DNA of 64,000 bases from Geobacter sp. (GTDB taxonomy: Bacteria; Desulfobacterota; Desulfuromonadia; Geobacterales; Geobacteraceae): NCBI GenBank assembly GCA_027356255.1, contig DAIEGL010000284.1:1-64000 (forward strand), read 5' to 3'. Each line of letters begins with the position of its first letter. Position 1 is the first letter of the stretch. Positions 25,818 to 33,364 of this stretch are shown in pieces. The notes beneath the pieces are model-generated. The model did not search any database. It saw only the letters and a list, made by a program, of their open reading frames with translations, and had not been told where the DNA came from. Both the position numbers and the translations under genes were made by a program.

Positions 25818-26131
25818 TACTTTTTCTTCCCTAAACTTCCCTTCTCTGACAAGGTAGAGAACTCGTTCTGCAAGGTCTCCGCATCCATCAAGCCCAATTC
25901 TTCCGTTAAATCCAAAAAATCCCTGCCTTTCAACCTCTCTAAATCCTCAAACACCAACGTCTTACCATCAAACGTCGCCACAAGTGAAATAACAGCCAAG
26001 AGGAAATGGAAGCCCTGGGGCGAGCCGGCGATCCGCTCGGCGGCAATCAGATCCTCGACCAGTGCGTCGCGTATTTCTACTTCTTTGATATCAAGCGGTT
26101 TCTTGTCACCTTCGACTTTTTTGATATTCAT
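25817..26131 (-). CDS. Tail assembly protein E (P2 gpE-like chaperone)
   Basis: 104 residues. IKEVEIRDALVEDLIAAERIAGSPQGFHFLLAVISLVATFDG is the family pattern of phage tail assembly proteins that coat the tape measure before tube polymerisation. It lies between the tube and tape measure genes, as in P2. The 3' end runs into GAAAAAGTAATG, a possible -1 slip site leading into E'. Confidence 0.85.
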   Translation of the reverse strand: MNIKKVEGDKKPLDIKEVEIRDALVEDLIAAERIAGSPQGFHFLLAVISLVATFDGKTLVFEDLERLKGRDFLDLTEELGLMDAETLQNEFSTLSEKGSLGKKK

Positions 26132-26198
26132 TGCTGCTCCTTTGCTGTGAAGTCAGGGCGGGGTGACCCCGCCCTTTAGGCCCTTTGGGTCCTACGGT

Positions 26199-26717
26199 TT
26201 ATCCGCCGATGTTCTTCCGGTACTCGGCGAGGAGATCCAGGCCGCCCACCTTGTAGATGTTGGACAGCACGTCCACCTCGACAATTTCCTTGCCGTCAAC
26301 TACCAGGCGCAGATAGGTAATGTTCATAGTCGTCTCGGCTTCCACGTTGTCATGCTGTTTGTAGTTGCCCATGGGGAACTTCTTGAAGGTGCCGGTCATG
26401 AAGACAACAACCGGCACCTGGGAAAGGCGACCGCCGCCGCCATAGGTTTCCATGGAAGATCGGCACTGCAACTGCACCGCCTGAAATGGGTTGGCGGCCT
26501 TCATCAGCACGTCCGGATAGAGAGAGTTCCATTTCTGGGTCGACTCCATCTTGTCGATGCCTGAAGGCAGTTCCAGCTTGCCGACCATGCCCAGGGCCCT
26601 GTGCTCCACCATCGTGGTCACCACTTCAGGGAGCTTGATTTCCTCGGTTTTACCGAGGAACGACCGCCCGTCAAGATAGACGTTGGCGTTGGTGATCTGC
26701 TTGATTTCAACACTCAT
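26199..26717 (-). CDS. Major tail tube protein (P2 FII-like)
   Basis: 172 residues. The beginning ITNANVYLDGRSFLGKTEEI and the ending VDVLSNIYKVGGLDLLAEYR are typical of the FII family. It forms the inner tube of the contractile tail. Its ATG shares a base with the stop of the sheath gene. Confidence 0.93.
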   Translation of the reverse strand: MSVEIKQITNANVYLDGRSFLGKTEEIKLPEVVTTMVEHRALGMVGKLELPSGIDKMESTQKWNSLYPDVLMKAANPFQAVQLQCRSSMETYGGGGRLSQVPVVVFMTGTFKKFPMGNYKQHDNVEAETTMNITYLRLVVDGKEIVEVDVLSNIYKVGGLDLLAEYRKNIGG

Positions 26718-28171
26718 TATTGGTTACCTCCGAGAGATTTCAGATAATCCAGGTTGAGCGTCCGCTTGAAGGTGATCCGCTCCATGGTGGGTGGCCACAT
26801 GTAGTCGTAACGGAAGGTGGCGTGGCCGGCTGCCAGCTCCGTAACGGGGTTATCCCCCTGGTCATACCAACAGGTGCCGTCCAAGATGGCACCATCGCCG
26901 ATGAGCTTGCGCTGGAAGCCGCGCACGCTTTCGGTAACGCCATCGATGGCGGCGTCGTTGATCGGCCCGTCCAGGAACTGCAGCATGGAGTACTCCAGGG
27001 AATCGCCGATCACGTCGCCGGTACGCAGGCAGGCTTCAAAGGTCTCCGGGCCGGTTTCGGCGGGCCATGCAGCGGAACGGTTTCCCCAGGTGCGGAAGCC
27101 GGAGCCGAAAGAATTGAAGACGGTAGTGATGCCGACCTCGTTCAGAGCATTGACCTCACTGTCCGGGTCGTTGATCTCGGCGGTCAGTGGCCGCTCTATG
27201 CCGACAATGCCGTCGATTTCGGTGTTTGATGAACTCCACCAGTAGCCAAATTCATTGTCTTTCCAGGCTCTGATACCAGCCAGAAACTGACTGTAAGGCT
27301 GGAGCTCATTAGCATCGCTGCTGGCGTCATAGACCTCCACAAAGGGATAACAGAGCATGGCCCGTCGGCTGGAGGTATTGAAGTTGATGGTGCCTGCCGG
27401 ACCCCGCCCTGATATGGCCTGTTGGACGGTGGTGCCGATCGGCGCATCGATGTAGGTAACCCCTTTGACTTTACCGGCAATGGCGACCATTTCGGTAGCT
27501 ACGGAACTCTGTGTGGAATAACTGGGGGCGATGAGGATCTTCGACTTAAAGCCAAAAAGGCTGTAACAGTCGAGAAACGCCTGAAGACCTGTACGCTTTC
27601 CAGCCACATCGACACTGCCGATGATGTCGGCAGCCAGTACCTTGGTCGGGTCGGCATAGCTGTAATCCACTTTTACAGAGGCGGCAGCGGCCAGGGCTCC
27701 ACCTACAATACGGGTGATTTTACCGGTGATAGGGTCGAGAGAATAATCGGTATCCAGGACATGGGTGATGGTCCCTTCCACGTTTTTCACTACCACGTCG
27801 GTCACGCCGCGATGGGCGAGGGTCAGGGTATCGTCAGAACCGAATGCCTTGGCTTCGGCGATGATGGCCGTCTTATGCACGGCAGGGTCAAATACGTTGA
27901 CTACGACAACCGTGGCTGCTCCCTTTTTGAACGCAGCCTTGATCGCCTTGGGGATGGTGTAGCCGGCGGTCTTTTCCGATCCGAAATACTGGGCGCCGGC
28001 AACGTCGGAAAGGACCATGACCGGTTTGTTGACGGACTGATCGGCTGCTGCCACCTCATAGATCGGGGCGATACCGATAATGCCGATTACTGCCGATTTG
28101 ACGAGGCGGATGGGTTTCCCCCCCGCTTCAATGGTGATGGTCTCCACACCGTGGAGAAAGTTAGCTGACAT
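26717..28171 (-). CDS. Tail sheath protein (P2 FI-like)
   Basis: 484 residues. It starts FLHGVETITIEAGGKPIRLVKSAVIGIIG, the P2 FI type rather than Mu L, and ends with MWPPTMERITFKRTLNLDYL. It is the contractile outer sheath. It overlaps the small gene upstream by 11 bases. Confidence 0.93.
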   Translation of the reverse strand: MSANFLHGVETITIEAGGKPIRLVKSAVIGIIGIAPIYEVAAADQSVNKPVMVLSDVAGAQYFGSEKTAGYTIPKAIKAAFKKGAATVVVVNVFDPAVHKTAIIAEAKAFGSDDTLTLAHRGVTDVVVKNVEGTITHVLDTDYSLDPITGKITRIVGGALAAAASVKVDYSYADPTKVLAADIIGSVDVAGKRTGLQAFLDCYSLFGFKSKILIAPSYSTQSSVATEMVAIAGKVKGVTYIDAPIGTTVQQAISGRGPAGTINFNTSSRRAMLCYPFVEVYDASSDANELQPYSQFLAGIRAWKDNEFGYWWSSSNTEIDGIVGIERPLTAEINDPDSEVNALNEVGITTVFNSFGSGFRTWGNRSAAWPAETGPETFEACLRTGDVIGDSLEYSMLQFLDGPINDAAIDGVTESVRGFQRKLIGDGAILDGTCWYDQGDNPVTELAAGHATFRYDYMWPPTMERITFKRTLNLDYLKSLGGNQ

Positions 28172-28412
28172 CGCTTGTTACCTCCTTGTTGGTTTTGCCA
28201 CCCTTCTGTACGGGTGGAGCGGGGTGAATTTCTTCCTTTACGGGGTTCGCCACGGCCTCTGTCAACAACTGCTGGGCCACCAGGGCCTTGACATATGGGT
28301 TATCCGCCGGAAGCGGAACCTCTGCACCAGGGTGGAGCATCACCTCGCGGCCATCTTCCAGCGTCACTCCGGAAAGTGGCCCGCTGTACGTATACGTCAC
28401 ATCTTTTGCCAT
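28161..28412 (-). CDS. Small phage protein (Mu gp38/DUF2635-like)
   Basis: 83 residues with a beta-rich start (YTYSGPLSGVTLEDGREVMLHPGAEVPLP) and a Lys/Pro tail. The position between gp37 and the sheath is that of Mu gp38. The family assignment is tentative. The gene shares its first base with the stop of gp37. Confidence 0.6.
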   Translation of the reverse strand: MAKDVTYTYSGPLSGVTLEDGREVMLHPGAEVPLPADNPYVKALVAQQLLTEAVANPVKEEIHPAPPVQKGGKTNKEVTSDVS

Positions 28413-28924
28413 TACGGTACCTCCATGGGTTCATTTGTTTTGACGTCGATCAGGGTGATCCGCTTCAGGATCGGCGTCTGTTCTTCTTCTGGAATCTCGA
28501 TATTAAGGGCGGTCACCCGCCAGGTCTGGGTGAACTGCCACCAGCGCTTTTTGAACCTCTTGATCCGCTCCACCCGCACCGGGTACATCTTCTTTTTGCA
28601 GTCGGGAGGGATAAAGCCGGTCAAAGCCATCCTAGTTGCTTCCAGATGGGCATAGAGACCACCCGCCTTGCCGACCGAGCGCAGGGATGAAAAGACGAAG
28701 GTCAGATCGAAGTCCATCTCCCGATCCTGGAGGATCAGCCCCACATCCCTTATGTCTCCATCATCCTCATCCGTGTAGCTGACCAGGATCTCGCCGTTGC
28801 CGTGCAGCGGTTCGTAGGTTTCAAAATCCTTGTCCGGAAAGGGGAGTATGCTGCATTGCAGCGGCTTTTCCTTCAGTCGGGCGATGATGGCATCCTCGAT
28901 GGCGGTGATCTGGTCAGCGGCCAC
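28412..28924 (-). CDS. Tail completion protein gp37 (DUF1834 family)
   Basis: 170 residues. The start ITAIEDAIIARLKEK and the middle LTFVFSSLRSVG match the Mu gp37/DUF1834 family, placed at the head-tail junction. It overlaps gp36 by 11 bases. Confidence 0.82.
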   Translation of the reverse strand: MAADQITAIEDAIIARLKEKPLQCSILPFPDKDFETYEPLHGNGEILVSYTDEDDGDIRDVGLILQDREMDFDLTFVFSSLRSVGKAGGLYAHLEATRMALTGFIPPDCKKKMYPVRVERIKRFKKRWWQFTQTWRVTALNIEIPEEEQTPILKRITLIDVKTNEPMEVP

Positions 28925-29399
28925 TGTTCCTCCCGCTGAAGCTGTCTAGGACCGTGTCCGAGAAGATGCGATCGCTTTTCGTTTTGCTGGTGCGGAAGAA
29001 GCCGGAACCGGTCTCACTGTTCGTCCCTGGGGCCGGGGGCAATCCCTCAACCGACAGATTGGCCAAACCTTTCTTGATATCCTTGAGCCAGGCCATGGCG
29101 GCAGCTGCCCGTTCCGTGACGTTCTTTGGTGTTTCCCTTTCCGGCTTCCCTGAGTAGACCTTCTCCAGGACCAGGTTCTGGGCGCACTCCTCAAGCTCTG
29201 GTGGAACCTCCACCAGGGGCAGGGTGTACTTGTCCCGTAGAAAGCTGCTGACTATGCCGTCAACGGCGGTTATCGCCTTGCCCAGGACGTTGGTCTCGAC
29301 CACCGACTCCCCGTCCGGATTCTCCACGGTGAGGCGGGTCAGCAGGTTCTCGCCGAAGCGCTCAATAACAGCTGCCTGTGTGGTGTAAATCTCAGACAT
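28914..29399 (-). CDS. Head-tail connector gp36 (DUF1320 family)
   Basis: 161 residues. It begins YTTQAAVIERFGENLLTRLT and contains AITAVDGIVSSFLRDKYTLPL, the DUF1320 pattern of Mu gp36. ATG 29399 follows AGGAGGGTCC. In Mu, gp36 lies right behind the capsid genes; here a seven-gene insert (29392-32883) separates them. Confidence 0.85.
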   Translation of the reverse strand: MSEIYTTQAAVIERFGENLLTRLTVENPDGESVVETNVLGKAITAVDGIVSSFLRDKYTLPLVEVPPELEECAQNLVLEKVYSGKPERETPKNVTERAAAAMAWLKDIKKGLANLSVEGLPPAPGTNSETGSGFFRTSKTKSDRIFSDTVLDSFSGRNSGR

Positions 29400-29847
29400 G
29401 GACCCTCCTGGCACCGTACACAATCAGCAGCCAGTACAACAGCATCGGATGGACTATGGAGGCCGGAATCACGGCGGTAATGACACCCGCTTTCTGCAAG
29501 GCCGCCGTACAGACCTCCGAGCAGAACCACCTCGTTTTCGACTCCTTGGCCCAGGGAAAGATGAAGCGGCAGATGCCGATAAAGTCATACTTGCAGCCTT
29601 TCTCCTCATCGCAGAAAGCGCGGGCACGGCTCTGCTGTGAAGCAATCTCCATGATGTCCCACTTCGCCGGATCGAAGTCGATCCTCTTATACCGAGTGCC
29701 GCCGTCCTGGATCGACGCGCTGAAGGCTTGGCCGTCGCTGAAGATCAACTCGCAGTGGGAATAAGGTCCGCCGGTGATGAACCGGGTGAAACGGGCGAAC
29801 AGCCCCATAACCCCAGGGGTGTGGTACTTGTAAAAGGCAATTCTCAT
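29392..29847 (-). CDS. Permuted NlpC/P60-type (YiiX/YebB-like) cysteine hydrolase
   Basis: 151 residues. GGPYSHCELIFSDG (His31, Glu33) precedes TRWFCSEVC (Cys109), the reversed His-Cys order of permuted NlpC/P60 folds. Phage relatives share the GPYSHCELIFSDG and WFCSE segments. Family members hydrolyse amide or thioester bonds in peptidoglycan or lipids; the target here is unknown. No signal peptide. Its ATG overlaps the stop of the upstream exported gene by four bases. Confidence 0.75.
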   Translation of the reverse strand: MRIAFYKYHTPGVMGLFARFTRFITGGPYSHCELIFSDGQAFSASIQDGGTRYKRIDFDPAKWDIMEIASQQSRARAFCDEEKGCKYDFIGICRFIFPWAKESKTRWFCSEVCTAALQKAGVITAVIPASIVHPMLLYWLLIVYGARRVHV

Positions 29848-30521
29848 AATCCGCAGTACCTCCTGTATTGATTCGGCAGATCGAGCAGCTCGTCGACCGA
29901 TTGCTCGGCGGGTATCACGGTACAGGTAAACCAGAGGTATTGCCGCTCATCCATAAAGCCGGGATCACCGACCCGGTAATTCTCACTAAGGATGTAATCA
30001 GCAAACTGGACAGCCGTCAGCGGTGGCGTCAGTTCCGACCCCATCCCGGCGCAATATTGCTCCGCAGTGATTTGATTTTTCATTTCCAAAGAGCCGTTAT
30101 TATGGGTCACGGCATAGGCTGCCCGGTAATTCTCGTCATAGACGGCAAATACCCCATGGGAACGAGTTGCTCTGTCGAGCGCCTGCCGACGAATGTCCGT
30201 TATTTCATCTGTAATCCGCACCTTCAGCCCAGTACATGCCGCAAATACCTCCGTATCGGTGGCAGTCCCGGCAGAGTCTCCCCATACCTCGGTGCGATCA
30301 GCGGCAGACGGACTGTAAAGATCCTTTGCCGCGCAGATACGGCTCTGGAAGGTGGCAGGGTAGATAGGCACCGTCCCCGGATTGTTGCGGGTAACGGGGC
30401 CGTCAACGCCGTGGACGGTAATGCTGGCCGGGGTGACCTGTTCGCGGGTGTAGATGCTGTAGCCAGCCTGGCAGGGAATGGCAACGGCCAGCGTCAATGC
30501 TATGATGAGAATCCTGTACAT
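29844..30521 (-). CDS. Exported protein of unknown function in phage cassette
   Basis: 225 residues with a signal peptide (MYRILIIALTLAVAIPCQAG, cleavage near CQA/G). The mature part has six or so cysteines (SRICAAKD, FAACTG, QYCAGM, FTCTV, YCGL) that could form disulfides in the periplasm. No family recognised. AAGGAGGGGC precedes the ATG and is encoded by the last codons of the CXXCH gene; the two share one base (TGATG). It is strictly coupled to the NlpC-like gene downstream. Confidence 0.6.
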   Translation of the reverse strand: MYRILIIALTLAVAIPCQAGYSIYTREQVTPASITVHGVDGPVTRNNPGTVPIYPATFQSRICAAKDLYSPSAADRTEVWGDSAGTATDTEVFAACTGLKVRITDEITDIRRQALDRATRSHGVFAVYDENYRAAYAVTHNNGSLEMKNQITAEQYCAGMGSELTPPLTAVQFADYILSENYRVGDPGFMDERQYLWFTCTVIPAEQSVDELLDLPNQYRRYCGL

Positions 30522-30709
30522 CAGCCCCTCCTTATATCCACGTGGCACGCGCCACAAAACGACATGCTAGTGGAAGTGCGCAGGTAACAGCGCTCGATCG
30601 GTGCGGGTTTTGGGCATGGGTTCGGCCGTGGCGAATAGCAGCGGGTGTAAGCGGTAGCGCCGATAACGCTGCCGGCAATCATGGTCACTATCAAAAGGGT
30701 TGTTTTCAT
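30521..30709 (-). CDS. Exported 62-residue protein with a CXXCH motif
   Basis: The signal peptide (MKTTLLIVTMIAGSVIGATA) leaves about 42 mature residues: a Cys/Pro-rich part (YTRCYSPRPNPCPKPAP) and then SFCGACHVDI, a canonical CXXCH heme c attachment motif (Cys52, Cys55, His56) with Met49 nearby. If heme is attached it would be a miniature cytochrome; otherwise the four Cys may make disulfides. It overlaps the stop of the fibre gene by four bases (ATGA) and hands over to the next gene with TGATG, so it is very likely translated. Confidence 0.6.
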   Translation of the reverse strand: MKTTLLIVTMIAGSVIGATAYTRCYSPRPNPCPKPAPIERCYLRTSTSMSFCGACHVDIRRG

Positions 30710-31869
30710 TGGATCACCAAAGCCTTAGTGGCGCGTGTCCAGGTCATACCTGCGCTGCCGTCTGCGTTGAGCGTATAAAAGCCGGTGCGGTCCATTTTAG
30801 CGACAATATTGCCGGCGCTGTCATAGCTGGCGATGGAACCGGCGGCACGGTCGATTTTGGCAATGGTCACGCCGCTGGTGTCCCGGACTTCGACGGCACC
30901 GTTTCTGATGATCACGGCGGCATTGCCGAAATAGTCATTGATAACGAGGCCACCTGCAGTCGGTGAATTGGTGGCAGGCTGCAGATAGACGACAGTATCG
31001 CTGGGATTATCCATGGTGGTGGTCATCTGATCGCGGCTGATGGTTGAGCTGCCCGGATCGCCCTGGGGGATGGTCAGGGAGAGGGTATAGTTAGGAGCCG
31101 TGCCGGTAATGGTTGCCACTACAGGGGTGCCCGGTGCGCCGGTTGTGACGGTGCCAATGGTCAACGTGGTGGCCGGGCCGGCGTCCCCTTTGGGTATGGT
31201 CAGATTGAGCGTCTGGCTGGGAGATACGCCGGTTACGCTGGCCGCTGCGGGAGTTCCAGGGTTGCCGGTCGTAACGGTGCCGACGCCCAGGGTATTGGCC
31301 GGGCCGGGAGGGCCGGGTTCCGTACTTGCCGGGCCGGTCAGGTTTGTTTTCCAGACCCAAGCGACCGGGTCTCCCTCTTTGCGGTACAAGTCGCCGTTGG
31401 TTCTCACGTAGATATCCCGCTCGACGCCCAAATCTGCCGCCGGTGCGGTGCTGCCGGTGTAGATCATGCTTCCGTCGATACCATCCGTGGATACGCGCCC
31501 CGTGCATGTTTCCTCAAGCCCTATATCAAGGGGGGTGAGGGTAACGGCCCCTATTTTGCCAGCCACCGATTGCACCGGCGAAGCGCCAAATACAGCCTCT
31601 GCCAGACCGGTAATAGTGCTCGCCGCTTGGTTATGCGGCAGCGGTGCCCTTGCATCGGTGAGACGCGGATCGGTGGACTGAGTAAAAAAGCCCTTCAGGA
31701 AGGTTCCTGAGAAGTTTTTGTCTGTCTTTGTGTCAGCGTCATAGACAAGTATCCTGGCGCCATCCGGCACCGTCTGCAGCTCAGGTTTTTCAAAGTAGTA
31801 TCCACCGGCCATGGCCACGGCTGCACTACACAAAACCATGAAGACAGTACATAAATTTATGTATTTCAT
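30706..31869 (-). CDS. Exported collagen-like fibre protein
   Basis: 387 residues. Signal peptide MKYINLCTVFMVLCSAAVAMA, then a fibre-like N-terminal region (DARAPLPHNQAAS, as in tail fibres), and a collagen-like part (GPPGPANTLG) with two about 35-residue units of the form TIGTVTTG.PGTP...LTIP.GD. The C-terminus is beta-rich (GGLVINDYFGNAAVIIRNG). Repeats of this kind are known from phage fibres, but the signal peptide is unusual for a virion part. ATG 31869 has GGGGAG at good spacing and overlaps the previous stop (TGATG); an in-frame ATG at 31884 is less likely. Confidence 0.65.
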   Translation of the reverse strand: MKYINLCTVFMVLCSAAVAMAGGYYFEKPELQTVPDGARILVYDADTKTDKNFSGTFLKGFFTQSTDPRLTDARAPLPHNQAASTITGLAEAVFGASPVQSVAGKIGAVTLTPLDIGLEETCTGRVSTDGIDGSMIYTGSTAPAADLGVERDIYVRTNGDLYRKEGDPVAWVWKTNLTGPASTEPGPPGPANTLGVGTVTTGNPGTPAAASVTGVSPSQTLNLTIPKGDAGPATTLTIGTVTTGAPGTPVVATITGTAPNYTLSLTIPQGDPGSSTISRDQMTTTMDNPSDTVVYLQPATNSPTAGGLVINDYFGNAAVIIRNGAVEVRDTSGVTIAKIDRAAGSIASYDSAGNIVAKMDRTGFYTLNADGSAGMTWTRATKALVIQ

Positions 31870-32129
31870 CAGTTTGCTCCCCATACTGCCTGACCATCCG
31901 CACCCATGAACCAATCGCCGCTCGCATCCTTCAATTCCCTTGGATCATGGGGAAATGCCGGGACCTTGATCACTGCCAGCGAGCGAGTATCCAGAGAAAG
32001 CTTAACCAACTCGGCACGGCTCATTTTCAGCGTGACATGAGACTGCGGAGCCAGGGCAACCACCGCCAGCGGTGCCGACTGTAGCTGAACCTTCGGATAG
32101 GGTTTAAATGTCAAAACGATCTTGATCAC
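31869..32129 (-). CDS. Hypothetical phage protein
   Basis: 86 residues, no family recognised. The N-terminal half is beta-rich (IKIVLTFKPYPKVQLQ), and it ends with a Trp-containing tail (DWFMGADGQAVWG) that could be an assembly or binding motif. It is coupled by four-base overlap to the gene before and one-base overlap to the fibre gene after. Confidence 0.5.
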   Translation of the reverse strand: MIKIVLTFKPYPKVQLQSAPLAVVALAPQSHVTLKMSRAELVKLSLDTRSLAVIKVPAFPHDPRELKDASGDWFMGADGQAVWGAN

Positions 32130-32476
32130 GGCAGTCCCCGGTGAATGGTAATCTTGCCGTACATGAGCCTGATCTTGTACTCGGTGCCCGGTTTGACCCG
32201 CAGCACGTAGGGGTAATCCTTGCTCACCTTGGATTCATTCGCTGTAAAGAGCGGGGCCAGCGCTGCCGGTTCAATTGCCAGAAACAGCTTGCCCCTTTCA
32301 ACAACCTGCACCGCTCCGCTGAATAGTGGCTGCGCAGCCTTCAGATCACCCGCTACGAACTCAAACTCAAGCCAGCCGGCGAAGTCCTGGGCAACCCCGT
32401 CGATCTCCACGTCGATGGATTCGTGGAGACCGACGTCACTCCAAACGTCTATGTCCAGGAGCAAGGGTTTTTCCAT
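32126..32476 (-). CDS. Hypothetical phage protein with BppU-like C-terminus
   Basis: 116 residues. The end (YPYVLRVKPGTEYKIRLMYGKITIHRG) resembles the last strands of phage baseplate-upper/fibre-accessory domains, where a YG.I.I turn is typical. The family is not certain. The start at 32476 overlaps the previous stop (TAATG). No signal peptide. Confidence 0.5.
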   Translation of the reverse strand: MEKPLLLDIDVWSDVGLHESIDVEIDGVAQDFAGWLEFEFVAGDLKAAQPLFSGAVQVVERGKLFLAIEPAALAPLFTANESKVSKDYPYVLRVKPGTEYKIRLMYGKITIHRGLP

Positions 32477-32883
32477 TACTGTCTCCGCACACAGCCGGTA
32501 AGCGTCCTGGATGGGGCTGAATAAACTTCCTGCACTGCCCGAGCGTAAGTATTGCCGCCGGAGTTGGTGAATTTGAACGAAGATCCGGAGGCAACCTGGG
32601 TGCCGTCCAGTTTCCACTTGACCGGTTCAGCTGCGCCTGTTGCTGTGACCACCTCGCCCTCATAGCCGGTGAAGCCGGAGACCGTGGTGTAAGAGCCGAA
32701 GGTGCCCTTGGTGATTGTTTTGGTTGTGCAACCCGACTGCCCTTTGGTTGGCGCTATGCCGGTCAGGTTCTGGAGCAGGGTTTTGTTCTTTGTCCAGGGG
32801 AGATTCCCGGCGGCAAAGGCCGTGGCTGCCAAGGCGACTAGCGCGACAAGTGCGATGAGGGTGAAAAGATTAAGTCGTTTCAT
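32476..32883 (-). CDS. Exported protein of unknown function in phage cassette
   Basis: 135 residues with a clear signal peptide (MKRLNLFTLIALVALVALAATAFAAG). The mature part is Thr/Gly/Ser-rich and beta-like, with two Cys (GCTTK and TGCVRR) that could pair. It may be an Ig-like or fibre-associated domain. It is the first gene after the capsid block and opens the insert of exported genes. Upstream the SD is AAAGGAGC. Confidence 0.55.
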   Translation of the reverse strand: MKRLNLFTLIALVALVALAATAFAAGNLPWTKNKTLLQNLTGIAPTKGQSGCTTKTITKGTFGSYTTVSGFTGYEGEVVTATGAAEPVKWKLDGTQVASGSSFKFTNSGGNTYARAVQEVYSAPSRTLTGCVRRQ

Positions 32884-32930
32884 GGATGCTCCTTTTAGAG
32901 TCAGGGCGGGTTTTATACCGCCCCAGGGGT

Positions 32931-33353
32931 TTATTTCTTCTTGGCTAAAGCTTTTTTCAGCTGGTCTACCTGGCCTGCGATTTTCTTGTTGTCGTCCTGG
33001 GCCGTGGTCAAAAGAATCTTGACGCTGGTCAGTTCGCTTTCAAGACCGGCTTTCTCATCTCTGAGGGTTGTCAACTCGGCGGTGATTTCATCCAGGTCGC
33101 TCTCACGGCTGGCGAGCTGGCCGTTGAGATTATCGATCTTGCCTTGCAGGGTTGTATTCTCCTCCTGGAGGGTTGCAATGAGTTGCAGACCCGCGTCGGC
33201 TTCCGTTTCACCCTCCACCGGGGTTTTGCTTTTCAGATCGATGCAGTGCTTCAACCGGTGAGCTGATTCATCGTCCAGGATTATGGAGTCTCCGATGTTA
33301 TACATGCGGTTATTTCGATGGATTGGGTGCGTAACTCGATATGAATTATTCAT
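32931..33353 (-). CDS. Coiled-coil phage protein (gp35 position)
   Basis: 140 residues. The N-terminal about 50 (YRVTHPIHRNNRMYNIGDSIILDDESAHRLKHC) resemble the small domain of Mu gp35-type proteins; the rest is a long heptad-rich coiled coil (about 60-138) ending in lysines. The position right behind the capsid gene fits Mu gp35. Its exact function is unknown. GGAAGGATC before ATG 33353 sets the start. Confidence 0.6.
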   Translation of the reverse strand: MNNSYRVTHPIHRNNRMYNIGDSIILDDESAHRLKHCIDLKSKTPVEGETEADAGLQLIATLQEENTTLQGKIDNLNGQLASRESDLDEITAELTTLRDEKAGLESELTSVKILLTTAQDDNKKIAGQVDQLKKALAKKK

Positions 33354-33364
33354 GATCCTTCCTT

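Noticed and set aside
29392-32883. Known toxin or type VI effector genes in the exported cassette
   Set aside because: None of the proteins shows a PAAR, Rhs, ADP-ribosyltransferase or pore-forming motif; only the NlpC/P60-like residues are recognisable.
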